Assembly (NCBI RefSeq): GCF_900107235.1
Contig: NZ_FNPF01000017.1
Span: forward strand, 34,301 to 98,300
Reading direction: 5' to 3'
Length of the DNA: 64,000 nt
Source of the DNA: Citreimonas salinaria
GTDB taxonomy: Bacteria > Pseudomonadota > Alphaproteobacteria > Rhodobacterales > Rhodobacteraceae
Shown here piece after piece: positions 33,731 to 42,977 of this stretch. A program made the position numbers and the translations under genes. Within the stretch, counting starts at the first letter, position 1, and each line of letters starts with the position of its first letter. The notes beneath the pieces were generated by a model. That model was not told where the DNA came from. It did not search any database and saw nothing but the letters and a program-made list of their open reading frames with translations.

Positions 33731-34951
33731 TCAAGATACGGGGGGCAGGCGGTTCACGATTTCCCGCACCAGCCCGTCCACGCCTGTCTCGGCGCGCAGG
33801 GCGTCCGCCGCACGTTGGCCCGCGTCGCGCTGCCTTTCGGGCGGGGCGAGCGCGGACAGCCCGGCGGCGAGGCTTCGGGCGTCGTGCACCGAAATCGCGA
33901 TCCCCTTCAGGCGCGCGAAGGGCGCGGCGAAGTTCGTCACGTCGGGGCCGTGCAGCAGCGCCGCGCCGAAGGCGGCGGGCTCGTAGGGGGTGTGCCCGCC
34001 GCGTGCGACCAGCGTGCCGCCGACGAAGACGCGGCCGGCGAGCGCGTACCACAGCGGCATCTCGCCCATCGTGTCGGCGAGATAGACATCCGCGTTTCCC
34101 GGCGCCGGGTCGCGGCTGCGGCGCGCAACCGAGAAGCCGCGCGCCGTGATCAGCGCCTCGACCGCGTCGCCGCGCGCGGCATGGCGCGGCGCGAGGATCA
34201 GGCGCAGCGCCGGATCGGTCGCGCGCGCGGCCTCGTGCGCGTCGAGGACGATCGCCTCTTCGCCATCGTGCGTCGAGGCGGCGAGCCAGGTCTGCGCGCG
34301 CGGGAAGGCGTCCTTCAGGGCCTGCGGGATCATCGGCTGCGGCGGCATGTACAGCGCCTTGAGGTCCGCCACCGGCCCGCGCGCCGCCGGGGGCAGGCCC
34401 AGCGCGGACAGGCGCTCGGCCGAGGCCGCATCCTGCGCCGAGACGAAATCCAGTCGCCCTGTCAGGTCGGCCGCCAAGCGCGGCAGGCGCGCCCAGCCGC
34501 GGGCGGTGCGTTCGGTCATGCGCGCGCCCAGCACGATGACCGGGCCGGGGCAGAGGCGGACGCGGTTGGGCCACAGCTCGGATTCCAGCGTCACGTGCGC
34601 GATCACGCCCCAGCGGCGGATGAACCGCCGCGTGACCCAAGCCGGGTCCAGCGGCGCCGGGCGCACCGTGACGCGCTCCAGCGCCCAGCCGCGTGCGAGG
34701 TCCAGCCCCGTGGCACTGTTGGCGGTCAGCACCACGTGCAGGTCGCGGCGCGCTTGCAGCAGGGCGTCGAGCACCGGCCGGGCCGAGGCGAGCTCTCCAT
34801 TGGAGGCGCCGTGCCACCACAGATGCGGGCCGGGCGTGGGCGCGCCGCCACCGCCGAGGCGCGCCCGCAGCAGCGCCACGCCGCCGCGCCGCAACGCCGC
34901 GGGCAGCGCGAACAGGGCGAACAGCGAGACGAGAAGGCGGTAGACGATCAC
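33731..34951 (-). CDS. waaA: 3-deoxy-D-manno-octulosonic acid (Kdo) transferase
   Basis: 406 aa from a GTG at 34951, with GGAG 8 bases upstream; no ATG fits the membrane anchor that begins IVYRLLVSLFALFALP. Kdo-transferase features are WWHGASNGELASARP with the likely catalytic Glu53, then VTLESELWPN, GARMTERTARGW and the nucleotide-sugar region VYLADTMGEMPLWYALAGRVFVGGTLVARGGHTPYEPAAFG. It adds Kdo to lipid A at the inner membrane. It is on the minus strand, 128 bases after the PPM phosphatase gene. Confidence 0.9.
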   Translation of the reverse strand: MIVYRLLVSLFALFALPAALRRGGVALLRARLGGGGAPTPGPHLWWHGASNGELASARPVLDALLQARRDLHVVLTANSATGLDLARGWALERVTVRPAPLDPAWVTRRFIRRWGVIAHVTLESELWPNRVRLCPGPVIVLGARMTERTARGWARLPRLAADLTGRLDFVSAQDAASAERLSALGLPPAARGPVADLKALYMPPQPMIPQALKDAFPRAQTWLAASTHDGEEAIVLDAHEAARATDPALRLILAPRHAARGDAVEALITARGFSVARRSRDPAPGNADVYLADTMGEMPLWYALAGRVFVGGTLVARGGHTPYEPAAFGAALLHGPDVTNFAAPFARLKGIAISVHDARSLAAGLSALAPPERQRDAGQRAADALRAETGVDGLVREIVNRLPPVS

Positions 34952-35079
34952 GCGAGGGCTCCGGCGGACATGCGTGCCGGGAGTAGGCGGAAAACGGGCT
35001 TCCAGCAAGGCGGCAGACCGCTGTCGCGGTCCGCCGGAGCGGGCACCTGTCGACGCGACGCTCGCGCAGTCCGGTCCGC

Positions 35080-36003
35080 CTAGACCCGGATCGCCTCGGC
35101 GCGCACCCGTCCGGCGGGCGATGCGCGCCAGACGAGCGTCGCGCCGTTGCTGCGCAGGGTGCCCCGGGCGTAGGGGGCGTTCACGCGCAGGCGCAGGACG
35201 GTCACGTCGTCGGCGGGCTTGGGTGCCTTGCCGTGGCCCAGGTTCGCGCGTTCCCATGCGCGCAGGTCGTGCAGCACCCGCGCGGCGCCGACCTGCGCCG
35301 TGGTCCTGATGGCGTCTTCTTCGGTCTGCAAGGCGTACTCCGTCCACAGCCGGGCGTAGCCGTCGCTGCCCAAGACGATTTCCGATCCGGGATATGCGAT
35401 TTCCCGGCGGCGGCGGCCCATGCCGGCGCTGGAGGGGTCGATGGTGATCGCGGTGCTCGCCAGATCCCGGACCTGCGCCGCGCGCCGCCTGCGCATGCGC
35501 TCGATCAGCGGGCCGGTGGCGGGAAGAGACGCCTTCGGCAAGGGCGCAGGCAGGGCAGCGCCGGGCGCGATCCGGGCAGGCGCAACCGGACCCTGCAGGT
35601 GGAAGCAATCGGCGAATTTCAGGCTGTCGATCGCGTATCGCCGTCCGTGCCGCGAGATGCGCAGGTAGGTCATGGCCGCGACCGGAAAGTCGTGATGGTC
35701 CAGCTCCGGCCCGGCGCGATCGATGAAGCGACGGCGCAGGTGCGAGAGGCTGCGTGCGAGCGCGTCGTCGGTCAGTTCGCCGTGACGCAGGGTGCGCCGG
35801 ATCTCGTCGGACAGCGCGCGGGCGAACCAGCCCGGATCGCTGAGACGGGACAGGACCTTGTTCGGCCGCTCCGAGACCGAGGTCGCCCCGTCGATCACCC
35901 AGGCATGAAGCACGCCGGGGCGGTGCAACAGCCCGAAGGCGTCGTCGCTTGGCGCGGGGCCGGGGGCGCTGTGCAGGATCTCGACCGGGGTAGCCGGGAT
36001 CAC
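35080..36003 (-). CDS. PPM/PP2C-type protein phosphatase
   Basis: 307 aa from a GTG at 36003 that overlaps the nagB stop (GTGA, 4 bases). All the PP2C metal-site blocks can be traced: SDDAFG, VIDGATSV, AAMTYLRI, LKFADCFHL, IVLGSDGYARLW and DDVTVLRL. A basic insert with repeated Arg lies near residue 165. There is no signal peptide or membrane segment. It should be a soluble metal-dependent Ser/Thr phosphatase or a related phospho-hydrolase. The coupling with nagB suggests a role in amino-sugar metabolism or its control; the target is unknown. Confidence 0.75.
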   Translation of the reverse strand: MIPATPVEILHSAPGPAPSDDAFGLLHRPGVLHAWVIDGATSVSERPNKVLSRLSDPGWFARALSDEIRRTLRHGELTDDALARSLSHLRRRFIDRAGPELDHHDFPVAAMTYLRISRHGRRYAIDSLKFADCFHLQGPVAPARIAPGAALPAPLPKASLPATGPLIERMRRRRAAQVRDLASTAITIDPSSAGMGRRRREIAYPGSEIVLGSDGYARLWTEYALQTEEDAIRTTAQVGAARVLHDLRAWERANLGHGKAPKPADDVTVLRLRVNAPYARGTLRSNGATLVWRASPAGRVRAEAIRV

Positions 36004-36785
36004 AGAAGATCGCGGTATGCGTCCCACTTTTCCTCGTTGCTGCAGACGAAGCGGTAATAGTCGATGTCCTCGAGCCCGGCGGCGGCCTCGGCGTCGAGCA
36101 CGACCTTGCACCGGGTGTGAAGCTGGATAGCCGAGGCGCTGACGCGCGAGGTCAGCGGCCCCTCGACCGCGCGTGCGACGACGCTTGCCTTGGCGGTGCC
36201 CGAGGCCAGCAGGACCAGTTCGCGGGTGTCGAGGATGGTGCCCACGCCCATGGTCAGTGCGCGTTTCGGGACGGCGGCGCTGTCGCCCCCGAACATGCCG
36301 GCGTTCTGCCGGCGCGTCGTCGGCGTCAGGATCTTGTCGCGCGTGCGCGAGCGCAGCGCCGAGAGCGGCTCGTTAAAGCCGATGTGACCGGATTCCCCGA
36401 TGCCGAGAAGCTGAAGGTCGATGCCGCCCGCGGCGGCGATCCGCGCCTCGTAATCGGCGGCGGCGGTGCCGAGATCGCGTGCCATCCCTTCCGGCAGGTG
36501 GGTGCGGGCGGGGTCGATGTCCACGTGGTCGAACAGGTGGTGCCGCATGTAGCTGGCGTAGGAGTTCGGGTCTTCGGGCGGCAGTCCCACGTATTCGTCG
36601 AGGTTGAACGTGGTGCAGCGCGCGAAGGACACGCCGCTGGCGACGAGGCGGGCATAGACCTCTTCCATCGTGCGGCCGGTGGCGAGGCCGAGGACCAGAT
36701 CGGGCTTGGCGCGCAGGCGCGTCTCGATCAGGCGGGCGGTCAGGGCCACGGCCCGGTCGCGATCGGGGCAGGGGATGACTTCCAT
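36000..36785 (-). CDS. nagB: Glucosamine-6-phosphate deaminase
   Basis: 261 aa. Family signatures include LATGRTMEEVYARLV, TFNLDEYVGLPPEDPNSYASYMRHHLFDHVDI, LLGIGESGHIGFNEP and the C-terminal LHTRCKVVLDAEAA. It converts glucosamine-6-phosphate to fructose-6-phosphate and ammonia, the last step of GlcNAc and MurNAc catabolism. It lies three bases after nagA and overlaps the phosphatase gene by four bases. The C-terminal allosteric extension of the E. coli enzyme is short here, as in other alphaproteobacteria. Confidence 0.95.
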   Translation of the reverse strand: MEVIPCPDRDRAVALTARLIETRLRAKPDLVLGLATGRTMEEVYARLVASGVSFARCTTFNLDEYVGLPPEDPNSYASYMRHHLFDHVDIDPARTHLPEGMARDLGTAAADYEARIAAAGGIDLQLLGIGESGHIGFNEPLSALRSRTRDKILTPTTRRQNAGMFGGDSAAVPKRALTMGVGTILDTRELVLLASGTAKASVVARAVEGPLTSRVSASAIQLHTRCKVVLDAEAAAGLEDIDYYRFVCSNEEKWDAYRDLL

Positions 36786-36788
36786 GGC

Positions 36789-37889
36789 TTACCTCGGGTT
36801 GGGAATGTCGTGGCCGCCCGCGATCACGCGCGACAGCGCCAGCGAAGCGTCCAGAACCACGATGTCGGCCCGGGCGCCGGGCGCAAGCCGCCCGATGTCG
36901 GTCAGGCCGAGCCAGTCGGCTGGGATGGTCGAAAGCCGCCGGGCGGCCTCGTCCAGCGGCAGGCCGATGCCGACCAGGTTGCGAAGGGCCTGGTCCATGG
37001 TCAGCGCCGAGCCCGCGAGCGTGCCGTCGGCGAGCCGCATGGCGCCGTCCGCCTTCTCGACGTCGAGCGAGCCGAGACGATACGTCCCGTCCGGCATCCC
37101 GGCGCCGCCCGTCGCGTCGGTCACGCCGTAAAGGTTCGGAATCGCGTGCCGGGCGGCAAGGATCGCGCCGGGCTCGACGTGAACGAGGTCGGGGATGATC
37201 TCGGCATAATCGGCATGGGCGAAAGCCGCGCCGCACAGGCCGTTGTTCCGATGGGCGAGGGCGCTCATCGCGTTGAAGAGGTGGGTGACGCCGACGCCGC
37301 GCGCCAGCGCCGCCCGCGCGAGCGCGTAGTCGCAGAGCGAATGGCCGAGCTGCGCGCGGATGCCGGCCGCGGCGAGCGCGTCGAGCAGCGCGCCGTCCTC
37401 GTCCATCTCGGGGGCGAGGGTCATGATGAGGACCGGCGCGCGCGCGGCCCAGGCCTTCAGCTGCGCCGCATCGGCCGGGCGGGCGAAGGGAGGCTGCGCG
37501 CCGAGCTTGTCGGGATTGATGAACGGCCCTTCGAGATGCGCGCCGAGCACGCGGGCGCCATCCGTCGCGGGGTCGGCCATGACGGCGGCAACGTCGTCCA
37601 GAAAGGCGTCGATGTCTCCCGTCGGGGCGGTCACCGAGGTCGCGCAGAGCGCGGTCGTGCCGTGCCGGGCATGCAGGCGCGCGGCGGTGCGGATCGCCTC
37701 GGCCCCTTCCATCATGTCGGCGCCGCCTCCGCCGTGGACGTGGCAATCCACGAAGCCGGGCAGGATGTAAGGCGGCCTTGGCGCGGCGATGGCGTCGCCC
37801 TGCACCGAGACGATCTTCGCGTCGTGGTCCAGGCGGCCGGCGATCCAGCCGTCGGGGGTCAGGATCGATCCGTCGATGTGGTTCGTCAT
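36789..37889 (-). CDS. nagA: N-acetylglucosamine-6-phosphate deacetylase
   Basis: 366 aa amidohydrolase. It shows ILPGFVDCHVHGGGGADMMEG, LGAHLEGPFINPDKLGAQ with the metal-binding Glu, LGHSLCDY, VTHLFNAMSAL and TDATGGAG. It removes acetate from GlcNAc-6-phosphate. Its ATG overlaps the GntR stop by four bases and nagB follows after three bases, giving a compact gntR-nagA-nagB unit. Confidence 0.95.
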   Translation of the reverse strand: MTNHIDGSILTPDGWIAGRLDHDAKIVSVQGDAIAAPRPPYILPGFVDCHVHGGGGADMMEGAEAIRTAARLHARHGTTALCATSVTAPTGDIDAFLDDVAAVMADPATDGARVLGAHLEGPFINPDKLGAQPPFARPADAAQLKAWAARAPVLIMTLAPEMDEDGALLDALAAAGIRAQLGHSLCDYALARAALARGVGVTHLFNAMSALAHRNNGLCGAAFAHADYAEIIPDLVHVEPGAILAARHAIPNLYGVTDATGGAGMPDGTYRLGSLDVEKADGAMRLADGTLAGSALTMDQALRNLVGIGLPLDEAARRLSTIPADWLGLTDIGRLAPGARADIVVLDASLALSRVIAGGHDIPNPR

Positions 37890-38596
37890 GTCAGCTCCGC
37901 TACGAAATCCCAGCGATCGCCGCGGAAGGTCGAGCGGGTGAACTCGACCGCGCGATCCTCGGCGGTGTAACCGATGCGGGTGATGAGAAGGGCGGGGGCG
38001 CCGGGCTGCACCTCGAGCAGGTTCGCGGCGTAGGGGTCGATCGCGATGGCGGTGAGCCGCTGGACCGCGCGCACCGGGCGCATCCCGTGCTCGGCCAGCG
38101 TGGCATAGAGGGAATCCCCGATGAGCGTGGGGTCGGGCAGCGCCTCGCCCAGAACCGTCGCGGCTTCGAGCGCGAGCGGCTGGCCATCGGCGGAGCGCAG
38201 CCGGGTGATGCGCGTGACCGAATGGCCCGGCGCCACGCCGAGGCCGATGACTTCCTCGGGGCTGGCGCGGCCGACGCCGCTGTGGACGAGGCGCGATTCG
38301 GCGACCATGCCGCGGGCGGCGACGTCTTCGGAAAAGCTGGTCAGGACGGACAGGGGCTGGGACACGCGCCTGGCCACGAAGGTGCCGGCGCCGCGGCGCT
38401 GCTCGATCAGGCCGCGGCCGCTGAGCTGCTCCATCGCCTTGCGCACGGTCACGCGGCTGACGCCGTGACGCTCGGCCAGCGTGCGTTCGGGCGGCAGGGC
38501 GGAGCCGGGCGACAGCGCGCCCTCCTCGATCTGGCGGGCGATGTGATCCGACAATTCGCGGTAGCGGGGCAGCCGGGTTTCGGGACCATCAGCCAT
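37886..38596 (-). CDS. GntR/HutC-family regulator with UTRA domain (NagQ/NagR-like)
   Basis: 236 aa. A winged helix-turn-helix of the GntR type (residues about 10-75, PPERTLAERHGVSRVTVRKAMEQLSGRGLIEQRRGAGTFVA) is joined to a UTRA effector domain (LSVLTSFSEDVAARG...; YTAEDRAVEFTRSTFRGDRWDF). HutC-type regulators in nag operons usually sense GlcNAc-6-phosphate or GlcN-6-phosphate. The likely operator is the inverted repeat 39548-39577. It overlaps the kinase gene by eight bases and nagA by four. Confidence 0.92.
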   Translation of the reverse strand: MADGPETRLPRYRELSDHIARQIEEGALSPGSALPPERTLAERHGVSRVTVRKAMEQLSGRGLIEQRRGAGTFVARRVSQPLSVLTSFSEDVAARGMVAESRLVHSGVGRASPEEVIGLGVAPGHSVTRITRLRSADGQPLALEAATVLGEALPDPTLIGDSLYATLAEHGMRPVRAVQRLTAIAIDPYAANLLEVQPGAPALLITRIGYTAEDRAVEFTRSTFRGDRWDFVAELT

Positions 38597-39491
38597 CCTG
38601 GCGCTCCAGTTCGGGCACGACCTCGTCCCGCCAGCCGCGCCGCTGCATCAGCACGAGCCCGTCGAGCGCGTTGCCGCGCGCCGGCGTCAGGCGCGCCGCC
38701 AGCGGGGCCGAGAGGCGCGGGGCGAAGACCGGGGCAAGCCCCCCGAGAAGCGAAACCGGCCCGCCGTCGTCGATGGCGGCGATGGCGGTCTCGAGCTCTT
38801 CGGTCGCGGCGTCAATCAGCTGCGCGGCCAGGTCGTCGCCCGCCGCGGCGGCATCGATCACCACGGGGGCGAGGGTGGCGAACCGGGTCGCATTCGCGTC
38901 CGACAGCCAGGTCTGGATGGCGTTGAAGTCGCCGCCGACGCGGGGCCGCAGCGCCTCGAACAGCGCGGACGGGCCCGGGAGCCGGCCGTCGAGGTGGCGG
39001 CTGAGAAGCGAAACGGCGCGCCGGCCGATCCACGCGCCGCTGCCTTCGTCGCCGATGGCGAAGCCCCAGGCGCTGGCGCTGGAGACGCGGCCGTCCCGGC
39101 CCAGCGCATAGGCGGCGACGCCGGTTCCGACGGCCAGGACCACACCGGGCCGACCCCCGTGGGCCCCGAGGAGCGACGCGAAGCCGTCGGTGACGATGAC
39201 GATGTCGGCACAAACCGGGCCTGCCAGCGCGCGGAACCGTGCCTGCCGGTCCGGCGAGCGTCCGCCGGCAAATCCGCAGACGAGCCGCGCGTCGCCCAGG
39301 CCCGATCCGGTGGTCGTGGCAAGTGCGTCGAGACCGGCCGCCACGTTGCGCCAGGCCTGCTCGACCCCGAGCGTCAGGCTCGACGGACCGGACGTGGTCT
39401 CGGCCAGCGTGGCGCCGTCGGCGCCCACGGCGCGCAGGCGCGTTCCTGTGCCGCCCCCGTCGATGACGACCGCGTCGATCTGTTGGCGCAT
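38589..39491 (-). CDS. BadF/BadG/BcrA/BcrD-family sugar kinase, probable N-acetylglucosamine kinase
   Basis: 300 aa. It has an actin-fold ATPase with phosphate 1 loop AVVIDGGGTGTRLRAV, VTDGFASLLGAHGG, VLAVGTGVAAYAL and WGFAIGDEGSGAWIGRRAV, as in the N-acetylglucosamine kinases of this family. It would make GlcNAc-6-phosphate for NagA. It is the first gene of the minus-strand nag operon and is divergent from the sugar ABC importer. N-acetylglucosamine is the likely substrate from context; other amino sugars remain possible. Confidence 0.85.
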   Translation of the reverse strand: MRQQIDAVVIDGGGTGTRLRAVGADGATLAETTSGPSSLTLGVEQAWRNVAAGLDALATTTGSGLGDARLVCGFAGGRSPDRQARFRALAGPVCADIVIVTDGFASLLGAHGGRPGVVLAVGTGVAAYALGRDGRVSSASAWGFAIGDEGSGAWIGRRAVSLLSRHLDGRLPGPSALFEALRPRVGGDFNAIQTWLSDANATRFATLAPVVIDAAAAGDDLAAQLIDAATEELETAIAAIDDGGPVSLLGGLAPVFAPRLSAPLAARLTPARGNALDGLVLMQRRGWRDEVVPELERQDG

Positions 39492-39547
39492 GACTGGTCC
39501 ACGCTCCCCCTCGGCTCGTCCCGTTTCTATAGGGGCACAGGGGGCGC

Positions 39548-39577
39548 GGCAATACCAAAGGGTGCATTGGTATTGCC
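39548..39577. promoter_or_regulatory. 11-bp inverted repeat, candidate operator of the nag regulator
   Basis: GGCAATACCAA (39548-39558) and its exact reverse complement TTGGTATTGCC (39567-39577) are separated by 8 bases. It lies 57 bases upstream of the kinase gene and 226 upstream of the importer gene, in a 311-base divergent gap. The TGGT/ACCA core is the kind bound by HutC-type GntR proteins. The rest of the gap (39578-39802) holds no gene I can support. Confidence 0.7.
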
Positions 39578-39802
39578 GATTGCGGACATTGGGCTTGATA
39601 ATGGTCGCGCCATCCGCAATGCTTGGCCCTGTCGGCGATCAGGTCCGATCGGAACGCCACGGCCGGATTATGGCAGGATACATGGCGGAACCGGATCGAG
39701 TCGCGGCATTCCCGGCGCGTCCCTGGCGCGCGCCGGCCGCTGGTTCCGCGATTGCCGCGGGGCCGCCGGACAGACCAGGTCAAGCATGACAGGGAGTAGG
39801 AA

Positions 39803-41062
39803 ATGAAGCATATCATGATGAAGACCACGGCGACGGCCGCCCTCTGCCTCGCCGCCGGCGGCGCACTGGCCCAGGAGGTCACGCTGACGATCGAAAGCTG
39901 GCGCGCGGAGGATCAGGCGATCTGGGACGACACGCTGATCCCGGCCTTCGAGGAGAGCCATCCCGACATCAACCTGGAGTTCACCCCGACGGCACCGACG
40001 GAATACAACGCCGCGCTGAACGCCCGGCTCGAAGGGGGCACGGCGGGCGACCTGATCACGTGCCGGTCCTTCGACGGCTCGCTGCCGCTTTTCCAGCGCG
40101 GCCAGCTGGCTGACATCTCGGACCTTGAGGGGCTGTCGAACTTCCCCGATTTCGCCAAGGCCGCCTGGTCCACCGATGACGGCGAGAGCACCTTCTGCGT
40201 GCCGATGGCTTCGGTCATCCACGGCTTCATCTACAACGCCGACGCTTTCGACGAGCTGGGCCTCGAAGAGCCGCAGACCGTCGAGGAATTCTTCGCGGTC
40301 CTCGACGCGATCAAGGCGGACGGCACCTACATCCCGCTCGCCATGGGCAGCGCGGACCAGTGGGAAGCCGCCACGATGGCCTACACCAACATCGGCCCGA
40401 ACTACTGGAAGGGCGAGGAGGGGCGTCAGGCCCTGATCGAGGGCGAGGCCAAGTTCACGGACGAGGAATTCGTCGCCCCCTACGAGCAGATGGCACGCTG
40501 GTCCGACTACATGGGCAGCGCCTACCAGGCGCAGAGCTACTCGGACAGCCAGAACCTGTTCACGCTGGGCCGGGCCGCGATCTATCCGGCGGGCTCGTGG
40601 GAGATCACCGGCTTCAGCGACCAGGCCTTCTTCGAGATGGGCGCGTTCCCGCCGCCCGTGCCGGCCGAGGGCGACACCTGCTACATCTCGGACCACACCG
40701 ACATCGGCATCGGCATGAACGCCGACACGGATCATCCCGAGGCGGCGCGCACCTTCCTTGAATGGGTGGCGAGCGCCGAGTTCGCCGCGCTCTACACGAA
40801 CGCGCTGCCGGGCTTCTTCTCGCTCTCGAACGCCGAGTTCGAGGTTGAGAACCCGCTGGCCCAGGAATTCATCTCGTTCCGCGAGGAATGCGAGTCGACG
40901 GTCCGCGTCGCCAGCCAGATCCTGTCGCGCGGCGAGCCGAACACCTGGAACACCATGTGGGTCAACAGCGCGAACGTCCTGAACGATACGATGACGCCGC
41001 AAGAGGCGGCGGCGGATCTGCAGCAGGGCCTCGAGTCCTGGTACGAGCCGCAGCAGGACTGA
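39803..41062 (+). CDS. Sugar ABC transporter substrate-binding protein
   Basis: 419 aa. A signal peptide (1-23, ending GGALA) is followed by a family 1 extracellular solute-binding fold: LTIESWRAEDQAIWDDTLIPAFEESHPDINLEF, FCVPMASVIHGFIYNADAFDELGLEEPQT, FTLGRAAIYPAGSWEI. It captures a sugar in the periplasm. It starts the plus-strand importer operon divergent from nagK-gntR-nagAB, so GlcNAc or a GlcNAc-containing oligosaccharide is the likely ligand. A good ribosome site (GGGAGTAGGA) precedes the ATG. Confidence 0.9.
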   Translation: MKHIMMKTTATAALCLAAGGALAQEVTLTIESWRAEDQAIWDDTLIPAFEESHPDINLEFTPTAPTEYNAALNARLEGGTAGDLITCRSFDGSLPLFQRGQLADISDLEGLSNFPDFAKAAWSTDDGESTFCVPMASVIHGFIYNADAFDELGLEEPQTVEEFFAVLDAIKADGTYIPLAMGSADQWEAATMAYTNIGPNYWKGEEGRQALIEGEAKFTDEEFVAPYEQMARWSDYMGSAYQAQSYSDSQNLFTLGRAAIYPAGSWEITGFSDQAFFEMGAFPPPVPAEGDTCYISDHTDIGIGMNADTDHPEAARTFLEWVASAEFAALYTNALPGFFSLSNAEFEVENPLAQEFISFREECESTVRVASQILSRGEPNTWNTMWVNSANVLNDTMTPQEAAADLQQGLESWYEPQQD

Positions 41063-41120
41063 TCCCGGACCGCGCCCGTCCCGACCGGGGCGGGCGCACG
41101 CCTTTGCCAGAGGACCACCC

Positions 41121-42089
41121 ATGACCGAGATCGTGGAGCAGGCGATCGGCCGCAGCCGGACCGCGCGCCGTCGCCGCAAGACGGGCGGGATCACGCATAT
41201 CGCCGTCTTCCTTGCGCCGACCGTGCTGATCTACTCGATCTTCTCGATCTACCCGCTGATCGAGAGCCTGCGGCTGAGCCTTTTCGACGGGCAGCCGGAC
41301 GGCAGCGCCGTCTGGATCGGGCTCGGCAACTACGCAACGCTTCTCTTCGACGCGAACTGGGCCGTGCGGTTCTGGAACGCGCTTTGGAACAACCTGATCC
41401 TGTTCTTCATCCACATGATCGTGCAGAACCCGCTGGGCCTGCTGCTTGCCGCACTCCTTTCGCTCGCGCCGCGGTTCGGGGGCACGTACCGCACGCTGAT
41501 CTTCGTGCCGACGCTTCTGTCGGTCGTCATCGTCGGCTTCGTGTGGGAGCTGATCCTGTCGCCGCTGTGGGGCGTGGCCGAGGGCATGATGTCCGCGGTC
41601 GGGCTTGGCTGGCTCTACGCGCCGTGGCTGGGGCTGGAGGATTCGGCGCTGACGGCGGTGTCGCTGATCTCGGTCTGGCAATATGTCGGCATCCCGATGA
41701 TGCTGATCTATGCCGCCCTCCTGTCGATCCCGGACGAGCTTCTGGATGCGGCGCGGGTGGACGGGCTGTCGGGGTTTGCGATCTTCTGGAAGATCAAGCT
41801 GCCGCTGATCCTGCCGACGCTCGGGATCGTGGCGATCCTGACCTATATCGGCAACTTCACCTCGGCCTTCGACCTGATCTACTCGATCCAGGGCGTGCTG
41901 GGGCCGCCGGACTATTCCACCGATATCATGGGCACCCTGATGTTCCGCACCTTCTTCGGGCAGCAGACCCAGATCGGCGACATCCATATGGGCGCCACCG
42001 TGGCCAGCATGATGTTCTTCATCATCCTGATCGGCGTGACGATCTACCTCCTCGGCGTGCAGCGCCGCCTGACCCGCTACGAGATGTGA
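41121..42089 (+). CDS. Sugar ABC transporter permease (MalF-type)
   Basis: 322 aa. Six membrane helices; the first is near residue 30 after a basic N-terminus. The coupling loop for the ATPase is DELLDAARVDGLSGFAIFWKIKLPLILPTLGI, the EAA motif of carbohydrate permeases. It lies 58 bases after the binding-protein gene and 13 before the second permease. The two permeases form the membrane channel. Confidence 0.93.
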   Translation: MTEIVEQAIGRSRTARRRRKTGGITHIAVFLAPTVLIYSIFSIYPLIESLRLSLFDGQPDGSAVWIGLGNYATLLFDANWAVRFWNALWNNLILFFIHMIVQNPLGLLLAALLSLAPRFGGTYRTLIFVPTLLSVVIVGFVWELILSPLWGVAEGMMSAVGLGWLYAPWLGLEDSALTAVSLISVWQYVGIPMMLIYAALLSIPDELLDAARVDGLSGFAIFWKIKLPLILPTLGIVAILTYIGNFTSAFDLIYSIQGVLGPPDYSTDIMGTLMFRTFFGQQTQIGDIHMGATVASMMFFIILIGVTIYLLGVQRRLTRYEM

Positions 42090-42102
42090 GGAGAGCGGCG
42101 AC

Positions 42103-42972
42103 ATGAGCACCGTCGACACCACCCGCGCGCGGCGCGGCCGCATGGGCCGGCTCGGCGCCGCCGCCGGGGTCCATGCCGTCCTTCTGGCCTACACGATCAT
42201 CGCGATCTTCCCGGTCCTGATCGTGGTGCTGAACTCGTTCAAGAACCGCCGCGGCATCTTCACCGAGCCGCTGGCGCTGCCCCGCACGGAGACCTTCAGC
42301 GTCGAGGGCTACGCCACCGTCCTGACCGAGGGAAATTTCCTGCTGTATTACTCGAACTCGCTGATCGTGACGGTGGTGTCGCTGTTCCTGATCCTGCTGT
42401 TCGGCGCGATGGCGGCACACGCGCTGTCCGAGTACCGCTTCAAGCTGAACGCGCTTCTTGGCGTCTACCTGATCCTCGGGATCATGGTGCCGATCCGCCT
42501 GGGCACGGTGGCGATCCTACAGCTCATGGTGGACCTCAGCCTCGTGAACACGCTGATCTCGCTGATCCTCGTCTACACGGCGCAGGGCCTGCCGATCGCG
42601 GTCTTCATCCTGACCGAGTTCATGCGGACGCTGTCGCGCGACATCAAGGACTGCGCCCGCGTGGACGGGCTGTCGGAATACCGCATCTTCTTCGAGGTCG
42701 TGCTGCCGCTGGTCCGCCCGGTGCTGGCGACGGTCGCGGTGTTCTCGATGATCCCGATCTGGAACGACCTGTGGTTCCCGCTGATCCTCGCCTCGTCGGA
42801 CGCGACCAAAACCGTGACGCTGGGCGTGCAGCAGTTCATCGGACAATACACCGTCAACTGGAGCGCGGTGCTCGCCTCGCTCTCGATCGCGATCCTGCCG
42901 GTGCTGGTGCTCTACGCGATCTTCTCGCGGCAGCTCATCTCGGGGATCACCGCCGGTGCGGTAAAAGGATAA
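42103..42972 (+). CDS. Sugar ABC transporter permease (MalG-type)
   Basis: 289 aa, six membrane helices. The EAA loop reads [34 protein letters not shown], and the C-terminal [12 protein letters not shown] ends like MalG. It pairs with the preceding permease. The ATPase gene begins 5 bases later. Confidence 0.93.
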   Translation: MSTVDTTRARRGRMGRLGAAAGVHAVLLAYTIIAIFPVLIVVLNSFKNRRGIFTEPLALPRTETFSVEGYATVLTEGNFLLYYSNSLIVTVVSLFLILLFGAMAAHALSEYRFKLNALLGVYLILGIMVPIRLGTVAILQLMVDLSLVNTLISLILVYTAQGLPIAVFILTEFMRTLSRDIKDCARVDGLSEYRIFFEVVLPLVRPVLATVAVFSMIPIWNDLWFPLILASSDATKTVTLGVQQFIGQYTVNWSAVLASLSIAILPVLVLYAIFSRQLISGITAGAVKG

Positions 42973-42977
42973 GACGA

